Shown: piece by piece, positions 24,368-35,196 of the stretch
Position numbering within the stretch: position 1 is the stretch's first letter
Layout: each line of letters opens with the position of its first letter
Assembly: GCA_036245805.1 (NCBI GenBank)
Contig: BTRK01000006.1
Span: forward strand, 3,699,613 to 3,763,612
Reading direction: 5' to 3'
Source of the DNA: Pristionchus mayeri
Lineage: Eukaryota > Nematoda > Chromadorea > Rhabditida > Neodiplogasteridae
Length of the DNA stretch: 64,000 bases
Notes under the pieces: model-generated
What the model saw: only the letters and a program-made list of their open reading frames with translations
What the model was told of the DNA's origin: nothing
The model's database searches: none
Made by a program: the position numbers and the translations under genes

Positions 24368-24487
24368 CGCGCGATTAAGGGACCTTTTGCCGATGTTGTA
24401 AGGTGTCCTCTTAACGTCAAGAGTTTCGAAACCCTCATATAAAGTTCCAGAGCGTACTAGATCTTTCTATAATCGATTGTTCGAAAC

Positions 24488-24505
24488 TTCCAGAAAGTTC
24501 AGGAA
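24488..24505 (+). promoter_or_regulatory. four-subunit heat-shock element
   Basis: TTCCAGAAAGTTCAGGAA: TTC-GAA-TTC-GAA with exact 2-base gaps, about 160 bp before the first Helitron exon. Confidence 0.65.
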
Positions 24506-24662
24506 GTTTACCATGAAAAGTGATATAAGGAAAGCACTAGACAAGGAACTCTAACAGTAGTCAATAGTCTACAAAAACATAGATCCGTCCACTTCGTCCA
24601 ACGACGCCCCACCAACCGATGCTCATCTCATAAACCTTCCTCCCTCTCCGTCCGTATCACAG

Positions 24663-27600
24663 GAGCCAATCGCCAGCAGAACTCGCTCACGGCTGAGGTG
24701 AAAGCTTATTTAATGTTGTTCACTGGAACCGAGATTGTAATTAGCATAATAGAGATAGTGAACTTAATTCGTGGTTAGTGCATTCCTAAGTTCATTAACA
24801 CCACTTTTTACCATAAGTATCTATACTTAGTATTAAATAATTCAGAAACACTGCTGAAGCGGAAAGGAGCAGATCACGCCGTGCGAGCGAAAATCCGCAG
24901 CAGACGGAAACGAGACGCACCGCAGATCAGGAAAGGCAGAGGAAGAGAAGAGCATCAATGACTGAAGAGGAGAGAGAAGAGGTCAGAGAACGGGATAGAG
25001 AACGAGACAGGAGGAGGAGAGAGGAAGAAACGAATGGAAAAGGAGGACAAAGAAGGATGGATCATAGAGAGAGGATGAAAGCACACAGGAACGAGGAGAG
25101 GGAAAGACCGGTGACAGAGCCGAATTATCTCGGCGCAATGGACACCACATGCAGCAACTGCGGGGCCCGCTTCTTCTCAGGTACGCCAAGTTTAATATTA
25201 CCGTTATCCAATGTGACGGTGCATTTTGCGTGATTTTCGCCGATCATAGGAAACGAGATAGTGTGTGCTATGGAGAGAGCGCCTCAGAAATTGCTCAGAA
25301 AATCCAGGAGATTCTAGAACATTCCATGCTGTTATGAAATATCTCTTTCCATTCTACGCTCTATCCATGTTCTTTCGCTAATTGAAGAAATATTAATGCG
25401 GAGCAATTCGATATCTCATTTCTACCGTAATCCCTCTGCAGGAGAAGTGAGTGGAAGCACAGATAAAATCAATCTGTGCTGTAACTTCGGTTTGGCAACC
25501 ACAATCGAGGACAAGTTCTCTGATTTCCCCGACCAAATCCGCACTCTCCTCCTCGATGATTACCCTCAAGCCAAGAACTTCCAGAAATTCATTCGGCAGT
25601 TTAACTCTGCCTTATCAATGGCTTCCATGGGCGCTCAGCTCGATATCCCGAGGGGACGTGGCCCATTCTGCTTCCGTATTCACGGGCAGGTGTACCATCT
25701 TGCAGGTCCCCTTCATCCAGAACCTGGCCAGAGAACATCTTACGGTCAGATCTACATTCTGGATACCGCCCAAGCAGCCAGTGAGAGGCTGGGTAATCCC
25801 GCCAATGTGAACTGTGATCCTCAAGTGATGGCTGATCTCAGCGGCCTGATATCACGGGTTAACCCCTATGCCCAGGCCTACAAAATGCTGGCTGAGGTGG
25901 AGGAGAATGAGGAGAGAAATGCAGCCGAAGAAGGCCGAATAGCTGCCCCCGTCCGCATGATCTTTGATACCTCTACGTCTAAGGGTCCCCGTAGATACAA
26001 TGTGCCCCAAGCAAATGAAGTGGCCGTTGTCTACGTGGGTGAAGACGACGATGTGCCTGTCACTAGATCTCTGGCAGTACATCCTAGAGGGGGAGGACTC
26101 ATGACGATTCGGGATATCGACAAGATCTGCGATCCCCTCACCTATCCCATATTCTTCCCCACGGGAAAGGACGGGTGGCACCCTGAACTAGAGAAGAAGC
26201 CATCGGGCAGGAAGAGGACTCGAATCACCCAGAAGGAGTACTACAGCTACCTCATGATGGTGCGAGAAGGACAATTCAATCCCATCCACCGTGGAAAAGC
26301 CCTCTTCCAGCAGTTCGCCATGGACTCCTGGGTCAAGGTAAGTACATTTTCACTTAGAATTCGCTTTACTACCTCAATATATCTGACTTCCCATCCATTT
26401 TAGATCGAACAAAATAGACTCAACTATTTCCGCTCAAACCAAAATCAGCTTCGGAGCGCCTCCTACCGGGCTGTACAGGTATGCAAAATTAAAATAATTT
26501 TCAAAATAGAATTTCTCAGAGTTTGATTCCCATGCTTTGATTTTTCAGGACTATCTTGCGGGAGATTCTGATGTTCCGGGAAAGAGGACCATCCTCCCTT
26601 CGACTCATCCGGGTAGTCCTCGAGCGATGACCCAGGACTTCCAAGACGCGATGGCGATTGTCTCCAAATACGGCAAGCCCGACATCTTCTTTACTTTCAC
26701 GTGCAACCCCGCGTGGAGGGAGATCACCGAGAATCTCGAGCCCGGTCAGACTGCCTCTGATCGACCTGATCTCATCTCAAGGGTCTTCAAACTAAAGGTG
26801 AGTTAAATATTAACTCTCTCTTCTCAATTGACTATCCTAATTTGCGTGTATCAGGTCGACAGGGTATTCGACGATCTGCTCCATCGCCACAAGCTCGGCC
26901 GCGTCATTGCCTATATCGCAGTGTTCGAGTGGCAGAAGAGAGATCTCCCTCACGTTCACATCCTCCTCATCATGAGTGAGGACACAAAGCCGCGCACTCC
27001 CGAGGACGTCGACAGGTTAGTCCAAGCGGAGATCTCTGATCCCGAGACGGACCCGGAGCTGTATCACATCGTCACCACGAACATGCTCCACCGACCTTGC
27101 GGTGCACTCAATCCAGTGCGATACAATGCGCACGCCAATGTCGAAATCTGCGCATTTATGGAGGCAGTGAAGTATCTATTCAAGTACGTCTACAAAGGGC
27201 CCGATCGCGCCTCTCTCAGCCTCTTCCGTACCGGACAGAGGGACGGGGACGGAGTCATCGTTGATGAAATCCGTGCCCATCTCGATGCCCGATATGTGTG
27301 CGCCCCAGAGGCAATCCATCACATCTTCGGCTTCAAGAACGAAAGGAAATCGGACACTGTGTACCGCTTGGCCGTTCACGAACCGAACTTCCAAGAGGTC
27401 ATCTTCGACCCCAACGAGCCTCCTGAGCAGCTTCGAGCTAGGGCTGCCAAAGATACTACTCTCACAGCATGGTTCAAGTTGAACAGGGAGTCTGCGGAGA
27501 CTATCGATAGTGGCACCATCCCTCCCTCCTTCGTCGATTCTCGCCAATTCTTCTACTTCGACCTCCCCACTCGCTTCACTTTCACTAAGCAGAATGGCCA

Positions 27601-29648
27601 ATGGAGTGAGCGAAAGAGCGGAACTAGACAGATAGGACGCATGTATACGGTCCCTCCCCACGATACCGAGAGATTCAACCTCCGTATCCTCCTCCTCAAC
27701 ATCAAGGGACCGATTTCATTCGATGATCTCCGTACTGTCTCGGATTCCAACGGAGTGCCAGTGACCTACTCCACTTTCGGAGAAGCAGCAAAGGCTCACG
27801 GCCTTCTTAAGGACGACAGTGAGTATCTCCAGTGTCTAAAGGAATGGGCTGGCCACTCAGTCCCCGCTGCTCTCCGATCCGCCTTCACTGCCATTCTTCT
27901 TTTCAATGAGGTCCACGACCCACAGGCACTCTGGGAAGCAATGAAAAGGGATCTCAGTGAGGATTACCGTCATATGGGAGCAGGAGAGGAGGAGGCTGAG
28001 GCACTCGCCTACTTCGATATTGCTGATCGATTCCGAAGGTGATTCTGCATATTGATAACTTTGCAGGAACAAATATAAAATTCTCTCTTTCAGGGCAGGA
28101 AATGATTTCTCCAGATTCGTTCCTGAGCCAGCCGTCCGCCCTCCACTCAGAAACCTCAACCTTGCCAATCCCGCTTAATGTGCTGCGGAAGGCGCGAGAC
28201 TCTACGCGACTCTGAACCCTCAGCAACAAGCCGCTGCTGACGCGATTCTGGGAGTGTTGGAGGATGCCTCTCTCCCCCGTCTCTTTCACCTTGACGGACC
28301 GGGTGGAAGCGGGAAGACGTACCCCTACACCACATTCTACAACATCTTCGTCGGAAATGGACTTAAGGTGAGATTTTTGCATCTACATTTTCAGTTCAAT
28401 ATAATCTTCATGTCTAGGTTGTCTGCACTGCCTGGACAGGAATCGCAGCCAATCTTCTCCCAGGCGGTCGAACATCCGCTTCTCTCTTGAAGCTCAATAT
28501 CAGCAATCGGTGCGAGTCCTCCAACCATAGAAGACAAGAACAGGACGCCAAGGAACTTGCCGAAAATGACGTCATCATCTGGGACGAATCGTCGATGATC
28601 CCAAAGGTAAGATTCCCTCTATTTACTCATCACTTAAAGTATACAATCCCCATTTTTCCAGGCGGCGCTGAACACAGCCGATGCTGTTCTCAGGGACATC
28701 ACCCAGATCGATCGACCATTTGGAGGGAAACTAATCATTCTCGGTGGAGACTTCCGCCAGATTCTCCCGGTGGTGGAGAAGGGAACGAGAGCCGATCAAG
28801 TCGATGCGTGCATCAAGAGATCTCCTCTCTGGAGTCAGTTCCGATCCCTCACTCTCATCTCAAACATGAGAGTCACTTCGGGAGATACCGAATGGATTGA
28901 ATTCCTCCTCAAGGTGGGCGACGGATCTACGAATGATGCTGAGTCAAAGGTGACTCTTCCCCTCTCGAACATGTGCGATGGAAACATCGTCGAAAAAGTG
29001 TTCGGGGAAGTAGTCGACCCTTCCACTGACCCTTGCGAGAAGGTCATTCTGACCCCTAAGAATGTGGATGTGACCCGTCTGAATGACGATGTACATGGGC
29101 GGATGCTTGGGGAAGAGAGGATCTATCTCTCGCGAGATGAGGTCGTATCTGATGAACCATCCGATCACACCACATACCCCACTGAGTTCCTCAATAAGAT
29201 GTCTCCCTCTACTCTCCCTCCCCACACTCTCAAGCTGAAGAAGGGCTCTATTGTCATGCTGCAGAGGAATCTAGATGTTTCTGCCGGCCTGTGCAATGGT
29301 ACCCGACTTATCGTAGAGCATCTAGGACCCCGCTCCCTCGGTTGTCGATTCGCATGTGGCGACCGAAAGGGAGAATTCGCTGTCATTCCCCGTATCGATT
29401 GTTATCATGATAAGAACCTTTCCTTCAAAGTTAGACGTACTCAATTCTCCGTTCGCCATTCGTATGCCCTCTCCATTAACAAGTCCCAGGGTCATTCCTT
29501 CTCTAACATTGGCCTCTGGATCCCTTCGGAAGTATTCTCTCACGGTCAATTATACGTTGCTCTTTCCCGAGTTCGTTCAAAGGAAGGTTTAATTGTTCAA
29601 GCTGATTCTAATCGACAGACAAACATTGTATTCGAAGAAGTTCTCTGA
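24663..29648 (+). pseudogene. Helitron Rep-helicase gene with one in-frame stop
   Basis: Nine exons with matching phases: 24663-24697, 24846-25180, 25442-26337, 26404-26478, 26549-26797, 26855-28038, 28094-28367, 28418-28606, 28662-29648, about 1,400 residues. Order: a basic arginine-rich N-terminus, then LGAMDTTCSNCGARFF (zinc-ribbon-like); the helitron-like domain; the Rep nuclease with HUH motif LPHVHILL (about 26946-26970) and tyrosine motif KYLFKYVYKG (about 27171-27200); and a Pif1-type helicase with Walker A GPGGSGKT (about 28297-28320), Walker B VIIWDES, GGDFRQILP and the late motif KSQGHSFSN. One TAA at 28176-28178 lies between Rep and helicase. All other frames are open, so loss is recent or the sequence has an error there. 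A GTTTAATTG-type clean 3' end follows the stop. Confidence 0.88.
25312..25324 (+). promoter_or_regulatory. heat-shock element in a Helitron intron
   Basis: TTCTAGAACATTC, three correctly spaced subunits, in the intron between the second and third Rep-helicase exons. Confidence 0.5.
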
Positions 29649-29735
29649 ATAAATTGCGAAAGAATAAATCGATGAGTTGAGAAACCTATGGGGACACTTG
29701 AAAGCTAGCCAACTAAGAAAACGACCCGGCGCACG

Positions 29736-29775
29736 CCAGTCGATTGCGCGAGCCGTGGTGCGCGCAATCGGCTGG
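29736..29775 (+). terminator. Helitron 3' terminal hairpin ending CTGG
   Basis: A 15-bp stem, CCAGTCGATTGCGCG against CGCGCAATCGGCTGG with one mismatch, and a 10-base loop. Helitron ends usually have a GC-rich hairpin about 10 bases before CTRR. Here the CTGG is the end of the stem itself, so the exact border is uncertain. Confidence 0.55.
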
Positions 29776-30163
29776 TACATTATATAATTCGACAGGGCAA
29801 GATCGCCATGATGCGCTACGGCGAGGGATTCCGAGGAGATAAGGTTAGAGATGAATTGATCAAACTATTGATTCGATAAATAAAATCTAAAAACAAAACG
29901 CACTCTCATCCGTCGAAGACGAGAAAAAAAACTGTGGAAATGATCAAGATCTATTTTAAGGTTGCGGAGGCGCAGGCTCACGGTGCCCGTGCTGCAATCC
30001 TCTTCTCCGACCCAGCTGAGGTCGCCAAGGGAGGAAGAGGTGAGGGAGAGATCAAAGATAACCCACTGAACCATGTACTCCTACTATCATCAAATGCTAC
30101 GTAGATGGATAGAACGAACTGTTCACGAGGGAGGAAGAGACCACAGATCATTCATCTGACCGT

Positions 30164-31050
30164 CACTAGGTCGGATGAGAACTATGACGTCATGCCGCCT
30201 TTGATACATCAAAGGCGGTACGACGTCAGAGTTCTCATCCGATCTATAGGGGTGTCCCATAAGTTCGTATAATTTTTTTTGAATTTTTTTTCTTTGAAGC
30301 GACGAATCTCACTGGTTAATAGTACATAGCATTGAGTTGGGTAATCGGTGCTCTTCAATTTCCTTGGTATATAGATAAGGAACTTTAAAGATTACAAGAA
30401 TGGTGCAATTCCGAAGTTGAGTATCAAAAATGGCCAAACGTGAAATTCCTTCCTATGAAGAGACATAACTCATGTGATAATGCCTAGTTACTTTGTGTTT
30501 GCCAAGTAACTTACGGGACACTATCCCGGCCTTCCAAAATCGCGCTGTATCTTTATTGCGAAAATCGCGATTTTCAGTGTGTTTGTAAAATTGTCATCGT
30601 TTTGATACAATCAATGGTTCCAAACTACAATTAATAATTCAAAATCAATTTACATTGTAAAATGAGGGCGATTGATTAGCAAGCAACTGTGAAAATTTTA
30701 AAAATTCTGAAAATGACCTTCACTCGGCAAAGCTAAAATGACAAGTTTTGCTGTTTTCCTGCGGGTAATGCAGGAATATGCAATTTTAATGGCTCAATTG
30801 AAAGTACAATAAACCAGAGTGTTGCAACTTAAAAGGAAAATAAAATTATAAATTTTCAAAACATGGACCAAAAAACGCGCATTTTCACTATTTCATCATC
30901 GCTAGGTAATCAGATAAAGAAATAACCTTCGCAAAATATATTTCAGGTCGAACTGTAATAGATAAGAGTGATGATTAGTTTCATTGACTTACGCTTCGCG
31001 AGAAAAAAATCAGAAAAAAATTATACGAACTTATGGGACACCCCTATAGT
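30164..31050. repeat. short palindromic MITE split by a mariner-like element
   Basis: Left part 30164-30246 begins CACTAGGTCGGATGAGAAC and folds at GCCGCCTTTGATACATCAAA. Its last bases (TAGTG) lie at 31047-31051 beyond the inserted element. Relatives are at 56784-56873 and 59486-59557. It lies in an intron of the GCPII-like gene. Confidence 0.75.
30247..31046. mobile_element. 800-bp non-autonomous Tc1/mariner-like element
   Basis: Terminal inverted repeats TAGGGGTGTCCCATAAGTTC and its complement continue into an A/T run. TA is duplicated at 30245-30246 and 31047-31048. Removing it restores the MITE end CATCCGATCTAGTG. I see no transposase frame inside, so it depends on another element for movement. 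Confidence 0.82.
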
Positions 31051-32207
31051 GCCCATCAGACCACAGTTCTGTGAGAAGTTCACCGACGAAGAGGGCGAAG
31101 ACCAAACAACTGAACATAGGAATAGAAAGTTTTCAGTAGAATCTACTAAGTGCGATTCCTTCTGGAACTTGATGGGACGTTGTATCGTGTTTGAGATGCA
31201 TGCATATCGATTTATCCCTGGACAACTACCATATCCACCGAATATCGATTTTCTTCACAGACGACGTCTACCCGAAGAGCGTCTGGATGCCACCTGAGGG
31301 CGTCCAGAGAGGATCGATCATGAAGGTAGGTCACTAGATTTGCTCACTTCAAGCCTAGATTAGTCTTACCGGTGAGAGATCACTCAAAATGGAACAATTT
31401 ATCATCGTTTTCGTGTTACGACTCATCAATCCTTAATTGTAATAGTGCATGCGAAAGCGCGGGTAAAATGCATGATCCGAATTAAACATTCACAGACTCG
31501 GACCTGGCCTGCGCGATGGCCACACGACTGTCGTGGATGTGAAGAGCTCGTTGGAAACGAAGTGAGATAAGGAACAAAAAGTGGCATTTTTAGAAATGGC
31601 TTAATATTACATTTGGTATAGAGCAGTAAGCCTCCAACAGCATCACTTCAATTGTGAAGGAAATGAAGTGGCAAAATATTCGACACTGCATAGTAATTAT
31701 TGCATCTAATGTATTGATATAATTTTTAGTCTCTGACCCTTTCACCCATTGATTGATTTGCTCTCGATTTGAGAAGAGGCTATACTAAAGCATATTGCTA
31801 AATTACGATTCTCTAGCAAGATAACGAAAACAAACTGGTGACTTGCTGATCGCCCTATAAAATAAATGAGCTGCCTTTGATACCAAACGAATTGCTGCAC
31901 TAACTTTGCCATTCTCACTCATCTCAGACACGTACATAACGTCGTCGGCTACATTCCCGGTCAGGACGAGGAGGATCGATACGTAATTCTCGGTAGGTCA
32001 AAGTCAGAAAACGTCAATAATTGATCATATCAGGCAACCACTTCGACGGGTGGGTCTACGGTTCGATCGATCCCAACTCAGAAACTTGAAGATTTTCCAG
32101 CAAAACGGAGCACAAAAGCAGGGAGTAGTGTTGACTAGTGAAATCTCTCTTATTTCATAGGCTAGCTCGAACTGTAAGTTGAAGTGAGGAGAGAGGCTCA
32201 ATTGGGG

Positions 32208-32226
32208 GGTCAAAGGTCAAAGATCA
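32208..32226 (-). promoter_or_regulatory. direct-repeat nuclear-receptor-like site
   Basis: GGTCAAAGGTCAAAGATCA is two overlapping half-site pairs with one-base spacing (DR1), the type bound by HNF4/RXR-like receptors. It lies just before the acceptor of the 32234 exon, so splicing signals may explain part of it. Confidence 0.3.
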
Positions 32227-33716
32227 ATTTCAGCCCGTTCGATCATGTTTGCTGCGTGGGACGCGGAGGAGTACGGACTGCTCGGATCGACCGAGTTCGT
32301 CGAGGAATTCGTGCAGCAACTGGGTGAGATGATCAAATACCATTTCAGTTTCTTCAGCACACTCTACTTTCTGAATCAGAAAATCCTTGAAGTCCGAGAG
32401 CAGATTCAAACTGTTTTTGTAACGTCTCTAATTAGAGATCAAAGATCGTTTTCTCAGGAGATCGCGCCGTCGCCTACCTCAACATGGACTGCTTCGCCGG
32501 CAATTTCTCACTGTGAGTTTACTATGTCTGAGAAATGCAATCACTGATCAATTCGATTATTACGCAGACTTGAATCTAGCTCGATCTAGATGTTATTGTG
32601 TTCTGTTTCACAGGGACTATTCCCGACGGCGAGATAAATTTTGTTCAATGCAATCAACAAATCGGTTAAATTTAAGACACTTTCTCACCCCTAAAACGCG
32701 TGCGTGAATATAACGCAAAGTGGAAAGTCACAAGTTGATCGTTGTTCTTTCCAGTGACGTCCGTACGATTCCCTCGATGCGCGATGTCGCCATCGACGTT
32801 GCGAAGCGAATTCCGAATCATCTCGAGGAGCAAGTGGCACTCGGAAGGAAGACACTCTACGATACATGGTATGAGACACTGAAGTACAGCAAGATGCTGA
32901 GGCTACGGAAACTGCCAAAAGAAATAATTCATGGATGACTATTGAGAAGAATTTTTTTTCAATCAGCAAATTGTCAGGGCTCGTACCTTCCCCGGACAGA
33001 ACGGGCAGCCGGACATGAAAATCCCTGGAGGCGGATCGGACCACGCTGGATTCCTCACTTTTGCAGGTTGATCATTTATCTTTCAGAGAGACCTATCCTA
33101 TAAAATTCCAAACAATTTGACAAACAATTTCCAAAATGCGGTTCATTTTGTTTCGAAAATCGTACGCTTGAGTTTCACAAATACCTCTTCAGGCGAGTAC
33201 ACTGATATTTTCAGTAGTAGTTGGTTTTGGTTTCGTATAATACTCAAATGATTTCTGCTTCTCTGCGCTATCGTGTGATCTCATTTCATGTGTCCCTGTG
33301 ATCGACTTCAACATGGTCAATGCCACTCGCAACTCCTACCCACTCTACCACTCCCTCTTCGAGACGCCCTTCCTCAACGAGCATCTCTATGACAAACCGG
33401 AATTCGCCGTGAGTTACCGTATCCCCATCAATAACGAAATGACTAAAATTTATTTGCGATTGATCGAGAACTGATCATTTTACAAAACTTCTCCAAGATT
33501 TTACGATTTTGCCGTAATTTCGCAGATTACGATATATTACAGTTGATACAGTGCCATTGTTAATCGATTATCAATCGATCTCTACAGATGCACCGTGCCA
33601 TCGGTCGCTACTGGGCCGATCTCGCTCGCACTCTGGCAGACTCGCCCGTTCTCCCCATTAATGTGACTAAGATCGCACAAGAAATGGGAGGGAACTACGT
33701 TGTGGAACTAAGAAAG

Positions 33717-35190
33717 GTAGGACCAACCGCTCATATCAGAATTTATTTACTCGTTCAATATAACGAATGATGATACACAATACTGCCAACATCGCAATTT
33801 TCGAAAATATTTTCGTCCAATTTCGAGCAAAAACTTGCAACATTTTGACTTCAATTTTTCGATGTTCAGCCGGTTTAGGGTCTATGTTCGCTTCATAGCG
33901 GTAACATGAGCATTGGTAGTTGCGGTTACCCTAGTGTTATCACTGTCGCCTTACCATTCAATCATCCTTCACCGTTGCTCTCTCCTTGCGTTAACTCTCT
34001 TTCTTTGTGCGCTTTCCATTCTTTGCTCGTTGATGCTGCTATTGCTTTCACGGGCATTCATTGAATAGTTGTCTGACTCTCTTCTCTTTGCACGATCCCT
34101 CGCTTTCTCTAATCTTCGAAAGAGCTTGCACAACGAAAAGATGCTTCAATCTCGTTCGAACTTTCTATTTCTCGTGTTCCCGCATAGAGATTATCTGCGC
34201 CTTCCCATTTTTGAATGTTTGCCGTGCATGTCTCCACGTTTTATCAATAATCTTTGTCCGCTCACTTATTTTTGACCTACTACTTCGCATGAACGCCCCG
34301 TATCTTTAGCCTTACCTCATTCATGCGTTGTTCCTGTAATACCGCGTCAGTATTCGCATTCTTTGATAATAATGTCGACAAAAACAATGATTTATCTTGT
34401 TGTCTATTGCAGGAAGCCCCCTCGGAGACGACCTGCCCGTCAAGAGACCCGCCGAGGACTCCGACGGCGCGCGACGACGCTGCTCTCCAACCAAAGGCTG
34501 TTTTTTTTTCCATTTTATATTTTTTTGTTTCATATTTTTCATCACCATTTTCTCATATGAGACCTTTGCGCGTAAGTCGTAGTGCTAAAGGCTCTGGATG
34601 GGCGTTTATCTCCCCCTTCTTTTGATTTGGACTGAATTCTCCGGAAGGATCTTAATAACAAATTATCATTCGCTGATGACATTAGTGATCGGGAAATGCG
34701 GTATGACTATTGTTTGGATCGATCTTGAGAATTAATCGATATTCGCTAATCACAGTAGTGCGGCGCCGTCCATCCAGTGATAATGGCAATGCGTAAGGCC
34801 GGTGGCGGGGATCAACCATTCCGTCGCGAGTGGCGGCTGGTCCTGGCACCTTCATTGGTGTCTAGTGTTTGCTCCGACGGGGGAGAGGGCGCGACAGCTG
34901 CCCTGCCTTGTAGGCGGGGTGAAATGCCTCGTGACCAGGGCTCAGTAAGAGTCCAACTTTCCCTTTCCGCAGGAACGCGCGGTCGCAAGATCACGAGTGG
35001 CCTGTCCGAGAGCGCCGCCACCTACTGACTTGATTTATGCGCGCGCAGTTCAATTTCGAAAATACTATTTTCTCTGAATCAGATAGCTCATCGATCGACA
35101 TACTGGGAAATAGTCTCGTATTAACTGTCACGGGGTGCTAAGAAGGGGGAAAGCGCTTTAAAATGAATATGGTTTATTTAACTAAATAAA
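33717..35190. other. no supported gene
   Basis: Contains small exon-like scraps, for example a segment after TTGCAG at about 34412 (arginine/proline-rich) and one after TCCGCAG at about 34971 ending in a stop at 35025-35027. Neither belongs to a family I recognise, and neither joins in phase to the peptidase gene. Confidence 0.5.
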
Positions 35191-35196
35191 ATGAAT

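Larger units (their letters stand above)
23164..29775 (+). mobile_element. Helitron-like rolling-circle transposon
   Basis: It is defined by the Rep-helicase gene (24663-29648) and a terminal hairpin at 29736-29775 that ends in CTGG followed by T, which fits the CTRR|T end of Helitrons. The left end is not fixed. I start it at the minisatellite because that array and the heat-shock elements form one block, but no TC terminus could be identified. The right end lies 20 bp before an exon of the GCPII-like gene, so the element sits in an intron or has cut off that gene's 5' part. Confidence 0.7.
29796..33716 (+). pseudogene. GCPII/NAALADase-like M28 peptidase gene, 5'-truncated and damaged
   Basis: Members of this family are membrane-anchored zinc carboxypeptidases. 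Exons: 29796-29843 (KIAMMRYGEGFRGDK), 29961-30039 (AHGARAAILFSDPAEV), 31261-31325, 31496-31561, 31928-31992 (HNVVGYIPGQDEEDRYVILG), 32034-32089 (HFDGWVYGSIDPNSE), 32234-32323 ([20 protein letters not shown], with the catalytic glutamate), 32458-32512 ([13 protein letters not shown]), 32755-32868, 32978-33066 (GGGSDHAGFLTFAG), 33290-33408 (NATRNSYPLYHSLFET, zinc histidine) and 33588-33716. Lesions: no signal or membrane part, a missing stretch between 31325 and 31496, a TGA at 32087-32089 with the next segment lost, and an AG acceptor changed to AT at 33288-33289. The C-terminal domain is not found. Several intron phases still match, so decay looks recent. Confidence 0.75.

Noticed and set aside
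24300..24385. Functional tRNA gene
   Set aside because: A and B boxes are present, but no acceptor stem and a poor T-stem.
34777..35028. Possible small gene near 34.8-35.0 kb
   Set aside because: One acceptor-like site and a short tail, but no family, no matching donor and no supporting neighbour.
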